Of a DNA stretch of 10,673 nt, positions 5,826-10,673 are shown piece after piece. Every line of letters starts with the position of its first letter. Position 1 is the stretch's first letter. The notes under the pieces were generated by a model. The model saw only the letters and a list, made by a program, of their open reading frames with translations. It was not told where the DNA came from and ran no database searches. This stretch comes from Flavisolibacter sp. (GTDB taxonomy: Bacteria > Bacteroidota > Bacteroidia > Chitinophagales > Chitinophagaceae): the NCBI GenBank assembly GCA_025936195.1, contig JAICTW010000032.1, positions 1 through 10,673 on the forward strand, given 5' to 3'. The position numbers and the translations under genes are program-made.

Positions 5826-6446
5826 CCCAATCTCCGACTCACTTGGCGATGTAGGAAATTCCGATTGTTCTCCCGGGTTTTGTATTGGTAATTGTGGAGC
5901 ATTTACAGGCGGTTGATTACTTATTGATGAAGGCCATCCTCTTTTATAACTAAAATACGCTGCCACCAAAAAGCTGATCAGCGATAAATAAAACCAGGCG
6001 GTAAATTCTGCTGTTACTTTTATGTTGCGTGCCATATTGCCAAAGAAATCATCATTCGCATTAGGTCGTCCTCCGGTATTCCATTTGCCCACATCCGATT
6101 TTACCTGTATCAGCAATGCAATCAGGCAAAGAGCAGCCAATGCTCCGGTAATAGTACTAACAACAGGTTGCGATTTGAAATTCAGAAACGACAGGATCAA
6201 ACCAAGGATACCTAATACAAAAGCGGCTATAGCAAAAGTATTTCCCTGTTGCCTTTCGTTTTGCGATTCTTTTACATTGAAATTATCAGAAGAAATACCT
6301 GCTTTATCTTTTACCGTAAAGCCTGTTACCAGTTCAATTCCTTTGGCTTCATACAATGGTGTGGCGTTACATTTAATTTCTACAAACGGAAGAAAGAAAA
6401 GAAGAATTCCAACCGCATAAGCAATAGAACTTGTATATCTGTTCAT
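5823..6446 (-). CDS. Four-helix integral membrane protein, unknown function
   Basis: The 207-residue product has four hydrophobic segments at about 8-24, 69-90, 97-115 and 148-166. A polar loop (25-68) follows helix 1 and begins with the pattern LPFVEIKCNATPLYEAKGIELVTG; similar LPFV-x-IKCN segments occur in small uncharacterised Bacteroidota membrane proteins. The C-terminal tail (about 170-207) is rich in Pro, Gln, Ser and Glu and has no recognised domain. I do not recognise a function. The start at 6446 (MNRYTSSIAYAVG) is chosen because helix 1 follows immediately; further upstream the open frame enters the divergent dehydrogenase gene. The divergent spacer to that gene is 63 bases. The stop codon abuts a short repeat. 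Confidence 0.75.
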   Translation of the reverse strand: MNRYTSSIAYAVGILLFFLPFVEIKCNATPLYEAKGIELVTGFTVKDKAGISSDNFNVKESQNERQQGNTFAIAAFVLGILGLILSFLNFKSQPVVSTITGALAALCLIALLIQVKSDVGKWNTGGRPNANDDFFGNMARNIKVTAEFTAWFYLSLISFLVAAYFSYKRGWPSSISNQPPVNAPQLPIQNPGEQSEFPTSPSESEIG

Positions 6447-6493
6447 GGTAATGATTTTGCTGATGTTAAGATAAGACCTTTTGTTAAGCCGTT

Positions 6494-6501
6494 TATCTTT
6501 A
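6494..6501 (+). promoter_or_regulatory. Possible -7 box TATCTTTA for the dehydrogenase gene
   Basis: TATCTTTA differs from the Bacteroidota TAnnTTTG consensus only in the last base and lies eight bases before the ATG at 6510. It is nearly the same octamer as the one before pheS. No well-placed TTG -33 element is visible. Confidence 0.4.
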
Positions 6502-6509
6502 CAATAATT

Positions 6510-7355
6510 ATGACTACCATTTGCATTTGCGGTGCAGGCACTATGGGCAACGGCATTGCGCAGGTTGCAGCCACCGCCGGTTTCAAAACTATTTTGTATG
6601 ATGTGAGTGATGGGATCCTGCAAAAAGCAAAAGCCAAAATTGAGAACGATCTTCAAAGACTGGTTGACAAACAAAAGATCACTTCTGAAAAAAGACAGAG
6701 CATTCTTCAGCAATTGGCATTTACTTCGTACGAAAATGATTGCGTTGCCGATGTAATCATTGAAGCAGTGATCGAAAAATTAGAAGTCAAAATTTCTTTG
6801 TTCAACCAATTGGCTTCATTCAATTCCCATCAAACCATTTTTGCTACCAACACTTCTTCGCTTTCTATTTCTTCTATTGCAAAAGAAGTAACAAGGCCGG
6901 AACGTGTTGCTGGATTGCATTTCTTTAATCCTGCTCCCATCATGAAATTAGTGGAAGTAGTAAAAGGCGATCAAACTTCAGATGAAACCATTTCAAAATT
7001 AATTGAGCTTACAAAAGTATTTGGCAAAACACCGGTTGTTTGTAAAGATGCTCCCGGCTTTATTGTAAACCGTGTAGCACGTCCTTATTATATCGAATCG
7101 CTTCGCCTGGTGGAAGAAGGCATTGCGGATTTCGAAACCATTGACCGCCTTTTGGAAAGCAAGGGTTTTAAAATGGGACCTTTCAAACTAATGGACCTTA
7201 TCGGCAACGATGTAAATTATGCAGTGAGTTGTTCCGTGTACGAACAACTTAATAAACCCGAACGATTAAAGCCTTCTTATATTCAAAAGGAAAAAGTGGA
7301 AAAGGGAGAGTTGGGGAAGAAAACCGGGAAGGGATATTTCCCCCTGTCCCCATAA
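6510..7355 (+). CDS. 3-hydroxybutyryl-CoA / 3-hydroxyacyl-CoA dehydrogenase
   Basis: The 281-residue protein is a complete member of the short Hbd/PaaH type that oxidises (S)-3-hydroxyacyl-CoA to 3-oxoacyl-CoA, or the reverse, with NAD(H) in fatty-acid or butanoate metabolism. The Rossmann motif ICGAGTMGNGIAQ has GAGTMG at 8-13, and Asp31 ends strand 2, favouring NAD. NTSSLSI (114-120) contributes the substrate-contacting Ser; GLHFFNPAP (135-143) holds catalytic His137, Glu149 lies in KLVEVV, and Asn187 in GFIVNRV. The C-terminal domain ends GKKTGKGYF, the usual family end, and the last four residues PLSP and the TAA stop are encoded by a palindromic repeat. The ATG at 6510 begins directly with the first strand; any longer upstream frame runs antisense through the divergent gene. 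Confidence 0.94.
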   Translation: MTTICICGAGTMGNGIAQVAATAGFKTILYDVSDGILQKAKAKIENDLQRLVDKQKITSEKRQSILQQLAFTSYENDCVADVIIEAVIEKLEVKISLFNQLASFNSHQTIFATNTSSLSISSIAKEVTRPERVAGLHFFNPAPIMKLVEVVKGDQTSDETISKLIELTKVFGKTPVVCKDAPGFIVNRVARPYYIESLRLVEEGIADFETIDRLLESKGFKMGPFKLMDLIGNDVNYAVSCSVYEQLNKPERLKPSYIQKEKVEKGELGKKTGKGYFPLSP

Positions 7356-7380
7356 AGGGGCGACTTAGGTCCGGGAGTCT
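7341..7380 (-). repeat. GC-rich palindromic repeat, family 1, copy A (reverse orientation, 3' end of dehydrogenase gene)
   Basis: Read on the minus strand this is AGACTCCCGGACCTAAGTCG followed by CCCCTTTATGGGGACAGGGGG. It aligns to copy B at 7607-7656 (shared AGACTC, CTAAG, CCCCT, GGGGACAGGGGG) and to copy C at 10271-10310 (shared CTAAGTCGCCC). Its core can fold as CCCC/GGGG around the loop that contains the TAA stop of the upstream gene (7353-7355). Confidence 0.85.
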
Positions 7381-7563
7381 TTTCTCTTTCGATTTTCCTT
7401 TAAAGCAGTTAGTTTTTATTGGTGTAGCCCTCTAGATTACTGATTTCATCTTCTCTTGCATAGTTTATTCTGCACGCAACGAAAAAGACATTCTCCGGCG
7501 TTCAGCAATTCTTTTCAGCATAGAAACCATTCACTCAAACGTCAACCACTCACAAATAAATTG

Positions 7564-7571
7564 TTCTTTTG
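7564..7571 (+). promoter_or_regulatory. Possible -7 box TTCTTTTG for the epimerase gene
   Basis: TTCTTTTG approximates TAnnTTTG with one mismatch and lies 12 bases before the ATG at 7584. No correctly spaced TTG is visible upstream. Confidence 0.3.
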
Positions 7572-7583
7572 CATCTTCAAATA

Positions 7584-8651
7584 ATGACGCAACAAGAAAA
7601 CAACAAAGACTCTTCAAATCTAAGCCTCCCCTCTAGGGGGACAGGGGGCGTCATCTTGGTAACCGGCGGCACCGGCTTTATCGGTTCTTACATCATTAAA
7701 AACCTGATTGAAAAAGGATTTGCAGTCCGTGCCATCCGCCGCTCGAATAAAATTCCATTTTATATTTCCCATGAAATCTTAAATAAGGCAGAATGGATAG
7801 AAGGCGATATTCTTGACATCACTTCCTTACACGATGCCATGAAAGGCGCAGATGCTGTTATGCATTCGGCAGCGATTGTTTCCTTTTCAAAAAGCGAAAG
7901 ACGTCAGATGTACAAGGTGAATGTGGAGGGGACAACGAATGTGGTGAACGCTGCCATTGAAAATAATATGCAACGCTTTTTGCACATAAGCTCTGTTGCT
8001 GCTTTGGGAAGAACTGCAAAAGCCGAATTGGTTACGGAGCAAAAAAAATGGGAAGAAAATAAAAGCAATACGCATTACGCTCTTTCAAAGCATCATTCGG
8101 AGTTAGAGGTCTGGCGCGGATTTGCAGAAGGCCTGAAGGGCGTAGTCATCAACCCTTCTACTGTTTTAGGTTATGGCAATTGGAACCAATCAAGTTGCGC
8201 TATTTTCAAAAATGCCTATAAGGAATTTCCCTGGTATACCAGGGGTATCAATGGTTTTGTTGGTGTGGAAGACGTTGCCGAAGCTGCTGTTCAATTAGTG
8301 CTTTCTAATATCACGCAAAAAAAATTCATTGTCAATGCGGAGAACTGGAGTTTTCAACAATTGCTCAATACCATTGCGGATGGTTTTCATAAAAAACGAC
8401 CGCACAGGGAAGCCAGCAAAGCGATGGGAGAAATAGCCTGGCGTTTGGAAAAACTAAAATCAATCATCATCGGTAAGAAAGCCCTGCTCACAAAAGAAAC
8501 GGCAAAAGTGGCCCACAGCAAAACCTCTTTCGGCAACGAAGCTTTATTAAACGCCTTACCCGGCTTTCAATTTACTCCACTGGAAACCGTTATAATAAAT
8601 GCGTGCGAAAAATATCAGCAGGCGCTGAAAAAAGGGATGATTTCCTTGTAA
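7584..8651 (+). CDS. NAD(P)-dependent epimerase/dehydratase (extended SDR) with repeat-encoded N-terminal extension
   Basis: The 355-residue protein is an extended short-chain dehydrogenase/reductase. The nucleotide-binding motif is VTGGTGFIGS (26-35) with Gly28, Gly31, Gly34; EGDILD (73-78) follows; ISSVAALG (135-142) provides the active-site Ser, and YALSK has Tyr165 and Lys169. NPSTVLGYG (190-198) is the usual substrate-loop motif. It resembles dihydroflavonol-reductase-like and HpnA-like members; the substrate is not assignable. Homologues normally begin almost directly with the strand ILVTGGTGFIG. Here 22 residues precede it, and residues about 9-24 (DSSNLSLPSRGTGGVI) are encoded by a GC-rich palindromic repeat. 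The ATG at 7584 is the only standard start that fits; a TTG at 7569 would add five residues. The gene stands alone. Confidence 0.9.
   Translation: MTQQENNKDSSNLSLPSRGTGGVILVTGGTGFIGSYIIKNLIEKGFAVRAIRRSNKIPFYISHEILNKAEWIEGDILDITSLHDAMKGADAVMHSAAIVSFSKSERRQMYKVNVEGTTNVVNAAIENNMQRFLHISSVAALGRTAKAELVTEQKKWEENKSNTHYALSKHHSELEVWRGFAEGLKGVVINPSTVLGYGNWNQSSCAIFKNAYKEFPWYTRGINGFVGVEDVAEAAVQLVLSNITQKKFIVNAENWSFQQLLNTIADGFHKKRPHREASKAMGEIAWRLEKLKSIIIGKKALLTKETAKVAHSKTSFGNEALLNALPGFQFTPLETVIINACEKYQQALKKGMISL
7607..7656 (+). repeat. GC-rich palindromic repeat, family 1, copy B (inside epimerase N-terminus)
   Basis: The segment contains TCAAATCTAAGCC, CCCCTCTAGGGG and GGGACAGGGGG. Against copy C, the 43-base stretch 7614-7656 aligns with one 3-base gap and about seven substitutions in 40 aligned positions, starting with an identical 11-mer and ending with an identical TCATCT. 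It is read in frame as SSNLSLPSRGTGGVIL. CCCC (7628-7631) and GGGG (7636-7639) form the palindrome. Confidence 0.9.
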
Positions 8652-8685
8652 TTGTTACGAGTAGCATTTATTGCAACTAAATTAA

Positions 8686-8739
8686 AAAGTCAAAATTCAA
8701 ACTGTCCTATACCAATAGGAGCTTTTGAATTTTGACTTT
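8686..8739. terminator. Long hairpin, probable bidirectional terminator
   Basis: AAAGTCAAAATTCAAA (8686-8701) and its exact reverse complement (8724-8739) form a 16-bp stem. After a 3x3 internal loop, TCCTAT (8705-8710) and ATAGGA (8715-8720) add six pairs around an ACCA loop. It starts 34 bases after the epimerase stop. On the minus strand the stem is followed by TTAATTT, giving a better U-rich end than on the plus strand. Confidence 0.65.
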
Positions 8740-8774
8740 CGCCTAAGACTATTTCCTACATTGAACTTATCTAA

Positions 8775-8873
8775 TCAGGAAAGAATGCACACCAAAACAA
8801 GAAGCATAACCACGACGGCTACAGCTCTTGCAAGTGATGCAACGGAATGAGAGGTTAATAATGGTTTAAACAT
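8775..8873 (-). CDS. Possible small single-helix membrane protein (32 aa)
   Basis: An ATG at 8873 opens a 32-codon frame ending in TGA at 8775. The peptide has a polar start (MFKPLLTSHSVASLARA) and a strongly hydrophobic end (VAVVVMLLVLVCILS), which would span a membrane once. The same frame is open upstream without ATG to 8990, encoding a mostly hydrophobic sequence, so this could instead be the tail of a decayed gene. A hairpin 36 bases beyond the stop could end its transcript. There is no recognised homology; the antisense of an A-rich region easily yields hydrophobic codons, so chance is a serious alternative. Confidence 0.22.
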   Translation of the reverse strand: MFKPLLTSHSVASLARAVAVVVMLLVLVCILS

Positions 8874-9015
8874 GGATGATGGTTTGTTCAGCAAAATTGC
8901 CGGTACAAAGAATTTCAAACAAATGAAATAGACAAACCGGTTTATTTCTTCGCCAAAACAAAAGATCGGATATGACCAATGCTGCCTCAGCTATTCTTTA
9001 CAACAGCACCTGCTT

Positions 9016-9023
9016 TAATTTTG
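9016..9023 (+). promoter_or_regulatory. -7 box TAATTTTG for the aldo/keto reductase gene
   Basis: TAATTTTG is an exact match to the Bacteroidota TAnnTTTG element, 25 bases before the ATG at 9049. The -33 position has only a partial TTC rather than TTG. Confidence 0.45.
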
Positions 9024-9048
9024 CTTTTTAAAATTCAAATTAGTCAGG

Positions 9049-10008
9049 ATGAAAAAAAGAAGATTAGGAAACTCGGAATTGGAACTGGCGCCATTTATTC
9101 TTGGCGGTAATGTATTCGGCTGGACCATTGATGAAGCAACTTCCTTTGAAGTTTTAGATGCTTTCATTGATTCAGGTTTTAATTTCATTGACACGGCGGA
9201 TTCGTATTCCAGGTGGAAGCCGGGTAATAAAGGTGGAGAATCAGAAACCATTATTGGCAATTGGATGAAGCGCCGCAACAACCGCAATAAAGTTTTAATT
9301 GCAACCAAGGTGGGCAGCGATATGGGGCAGGGAAAAACGCTGAAGAAAAAATACATTTTGGAAGAAGTGGAAGCTTCTCTTCAAAGACTGAAGACGGATC
9401 ATATTGATCTTTATCAATCGCACTGGGACGATTTGAGTACTCCGGTGGAAGAAACATTGGAAGCCTACCAGCAATTGATTCAACAGGGCAAAGTAAGAGT
9501 GATCGGCGCTTCTAATTTTTCAAAGGAACGTTTGGCAGAAGCGATCAGAGCGAGTGAAAAAAATAATTTTCCCAAATATCAAAGTTTTCAGCCGCGTTAT
9601 AATCTTTACGATCGTGAAGAATTTGAAAAAGAGTACGAACAGCTTTGCATTAATGAGAACATCAGTGTTATTCCTTACTATGGATTGGCTATGGGATTTT
9701 TATCAGGCAAGTACCGCTCCGAAAATGATCTTTCCAAAAGTGCCAGAGGCAAAGGCGCTCAAAATTATTTAACGCCAAGAGGCTTTAAAATTTTAGAAGC
9801 ATTGGATACTGTAGCCGAACGTTACAACAGCAAACCTGCCACCATTGCTTTAGCATGGTTGATTGAACGAATAACAGCACCCATTGCAAGTGCTACCAGC
9901 GTTAGTCAATTGAAAGACCTCACAAAAGCGGCCGAAATTTCTTTAGACAAAGCTGCCGTTCAGCAATTAAATGAAGCGAGTTCGTATTTGGTTACAGAGA
10001 ACCACTGA
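9049..10008 (+). CDS. Aldo/keto reductase
   Basis: The 319-residue protein is a full-length cytoplasmic aldo/keto reductase of the bacterial YajO/AKR11-12-like type, reducing aldehydes or ketones with NAD(P)H in a TIM barrel. The catalytic tetrad is visible: Asp48 and Tyr53 in FIDTADSYS, Lys87 in IATKVG, and His125 in YQSHWDD. The family signature RLKTDHIDLYQSHWDD (113-128) and the cofactor-contacting GASNFS (153-158) are intact, as is a C-terminal nucleotide-binding part ending with IASATSVSQLKDL. The substrate cannot be inferred. The ATG at 9049 gives the usual N-terminus MKKRRLGNSELELAPFILGG. It is monocistronic: promoter box upstream, terminator ten bases after the stop. Confidence 0.95.
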   Translation: MKKRRLGNSELELAPFILGGNVFGWTIDEATSFEVLDAFIDSGFNFIDTADSYSRWKPGNKGGESETIIGNWMKRRNNRNKVLIATKVGSDMGQGKTLKKKYILEEVEASLQRLKTDHIDLYQSHWDDLSTPVEETLEAYQQLIQQGKVRVIGASNFSKERLAEAIRASEKNNFPKYQSFQPRYNLYDREEFEKEYEQLCINENISVIPYYGLAMGFLSGKYRSENDLSKSARGKGAQNYLTPRGFKILEALDTVAERYNSKPATIALAWLIERITAPIASATSVSQLKDLTKAAEISLDKAAVQQLNEASSYLVTENH

Positions 10009-10017
10009 CATAAGTAA

Positions 10018-10052
10018 AGAGCCACTGGAATTTCCATGGCTCTCTATTATTT
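10018..10052 (+). terminator. Terminator-like hairpin after the aldo/keto reductase gene
   Basis: AGAGCCA (10018-10024) pairs with TGGCTCT (10037-10043); beyond a bulged C, TGGA pairs with TCCA around an ATT loop. The downstream side is CTATTATTT, only moderately T-rich. It begins ten bases after the stop codon. Confidence 0.6.
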
Positions 10053-10196
10053 CGCCTGGAATTCACAAAGGACTTCAACTAAAAGTTTTCTCAACTCTGA
10101 AAGAACACTTACACAAATGCACAATGGAATTCTTAAAGTATAAGATTTCTTGCACTACTAAATTTATGGTGCGTTGAGTAAGCGTCACTACAATAG

Positions 10197-10226
10197 TTGA
10201 ATACTCACAAACAATCAGTTGCTTTG
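10197..10226 (+). promoter_or_regulatory. Bacteroidota-type promoter TTG-N19-TTGCTTTG for the DUF4286 gene
   Basis: TTG (10197-10199) and TTGCTTTG (10219-10226) stand 19 bases apart, fitting the Bacteroidota -33/-7 arrangement with one mismatch in TAnnTTTG. The ATG at 10244 is 18 bases after the -7 box, implying a very short leader. Confidence 0.45.
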
Positions 10227-10243
10227 TAAAACGCTTCGCATAA

Positions 10244-10606
10244 ATGAATAGTGACACAAATAAAAACACATCAAATCTAAGTCGCCCTAGAGAGACAGGA
10301 AGCATCATCTATAATGTTACAATAAAAGTTGAACAATCAATTGCTGATACATGGTTGGAATGGCTGTTGAATGAACACATTCCTTCCATTATGCAAACCA
10401 ATTGTTTTGTTGAATTTAAACTTGTTCGTTTATTGGAAGTGGACGACAGCGAAGGACCAACCTATGCCGTTCAATTTCTTGCAACTTCCAAAGCAGATTA
10501 CAATCGCTACATCGAATTACATTCTTTGCGCATGCAAAAAAATGCTTTCGAAAAATGGGATCAGCAATTTATTACGTTCAGCAGTGTAATGGAGGTGGTC
10601 AAATAA
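10244..10606 (+). CDS. DUF4286 family protein with repeat-encoded N-terminal extension
   Basis: The 120-residue product matches DUF4286, a small cytoplasmic family found mainly in Bacteroidota: IIYNVTIKVEQSIADTWLEWL (from residue 21), then NEHIPSIM, a central PTYAVQFLATSKADYNRYIE segment and a final QQFITFSSVMEVV. The ferredoxin-like layout suggests a dimeric alpha/beta barrel protein; its biochemical role is not known. Family members normally start M-IIYNVT. Here 20 residues come first, and residues about 10-22 (TSNLSRPRETGSI plus I) are encoded by a GC-rich repeat. A TAA directly precedes the ATG at 10244, and the next in-frame ATG is residue 50, beyond conserved sequence, so the extension appears to be translated. 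Confidence 0.88.
   Translation: MNSDTNKNTSNLSRPRETGSIIYNVTIKVEQSIADTWLEWLLNEHIPSIMQTNCFVEFKLVRLLEVDDSEGPTYAVQFLATSKADYNRYIELHSLRMQKNAFEKWDQQFITFSSVMEVVK
10271..10310 (+). repeat. Palindromic repeat, family 1, copy C (inside DUF4286 protein N-terminus, eroded)
   Basis: The segment opens with TCAAATCTAAGTCGCCC and ends with AGCATCATCT. It matches copy B over 40 aligned bases with one 3-base deletion and several G-to-A changes, and shares CTAAGTCGCCC with copy A. The palindrome has lost most of its pairing. It is read in the same frame as copy B. Confidence 0.88.
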
Positions 10607-10673
10607 GTGCATAAATTTTTTACAAAAAACTCTCTTTGATAAAATGATTTGTGTATTCATTCAAAGCCTTGTC

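Larger units (their letters stand above)
8652..9048. other. 397-base stretch between epimerase and aldo/keto reductase genes
   Basis: It contains a long hairpin (8686-8739), a possible short minus-strand membrane ORF (8775-8873) and a promoter box for the following gene (9016-9023). Nothing else is recognisable between 8880 and 9010 apart from an ATG-less minus-strand continuation of the small ORF's frame up to a stop at 8993. Confidence 0.6.

Noticed and set aside
6249..6509. Upstream in-frame extension of the dehydrogenase gene
   Set aside because: The extra residues are not conserved, run antisense through the membrane protein gene, and the Rossmann strand begins right after the ATG at 6510.
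6447..6713. Upstream extension of the minus-strand membrane protein
   Set aside because: It overlaps the dehydrogenase gene antisense; the first transmembrane helix follows the ATG at 6446.
404..8785. 13-base match TAATCAGGAAAGA at 404-416 and about 8773-8785
   Set aside because: A match of this length is expected about once by chance in a window this size, and the contexts differ.
8785..8850. Plus-strand 21-codon frame starting MHTKTRS
   Set aside because: It is very short, without recognisable features, and lies antisense to the other marginal small ORF.
10075..10308. Minus-strand 77-codon frame
   Set aside because: It overlaps the start of the DUF4286 gene and its promoter antisense and shows no protein-family pattern.
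10644..10673. Possible start of another gene (ATG at 10644, MICVFIQSLV)
   Set aside because: Only ten codons are visible before the window ends, too little to support a call.
1..10673. CRISPR arrays, tRNA genes, insertion sequences with transposase
   Set aside because: No regularly spaced repeats, no cloverleaf-like segments and no transposase motifs were found by eye on either strand.

Overview
The window looks like chromosomal DNA of a Bacteroidota bacterium, most likely a Chitinophagaceae-type organism. Supporting signs are the gene families present (DUF4142 lipoprotein, DUF4286 protein, a PheS with a CxxC/CxxC insert), the lack of purine-rich Shine-Dalgarno sites, several TAnnTTTG-like promoter boxes just upstream of start codons, and a moderately AT-rich composition. 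No phage, CRISPR, tRNA, rRNA or transposase gene is visible. Most genes are ordinary housekeeping or accessory metabolism.

Layout: (1) 1-1636, minus strand: an FMN-dependent NADPH reductase, an isochorismatase-family protein whose usual catalytic Cys is Gly, and the start of an MFS exporter that runs off the left edge. (2) 1764-2129, plus: a small secreted basic protein with a strong terminator. (3) 2282-3738: a DUF4142 lipoprotein (minus) divergent from a YpfJ-type zinc metallopeptidase (plus). (4) 3787-4299, minus: a 2H phosphoesterase / 2'-5' RNA ligase-like protein. (5) 4300-4660: a structured non-coding stretch with a long inverted repeat, a GC hairpin and a short dispersed repeat, leading into pheS (4661-5692), which ends at a 15-bp bidirectional terminator. 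(6) 5823-6446, minus: a four-helix membrane protein of unknown function, divergent from a 3-hydroxyacyl-CoA dehydrogenase (6510-7355). (7) 7584-8651: an extended-SDR epimerase/dehydratase, then a 397-base gap with a long hairpin. (8) 9049-10008: an aldo/keto reductase. (9) 10244-10606: a DUF4286 protein.

The most interesting signal is a short GC-rich palindromic repeat present three times, always at a gene end. One copy (7341-7380, reverse orientation) supplies the last four codons and the stop of the hydroxyacyl-CoA dehydrogenase. The other two (7607-7656 and 10271-10310) are read in the same frame and fused immediately before the conserved first strand of two unrelated proteins, giving both an N-terminal extension of the type SNLS-x-P-x-TG. 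The two forward copies differ by a 3-base indel and mostly transitions, so the frame is kept. This looks like a protein-tolerated mobile palindrome that remodels gene starts and stops. A second, unrelated short repeat occurs on either side of pheS and in one case abuts a stop codon.
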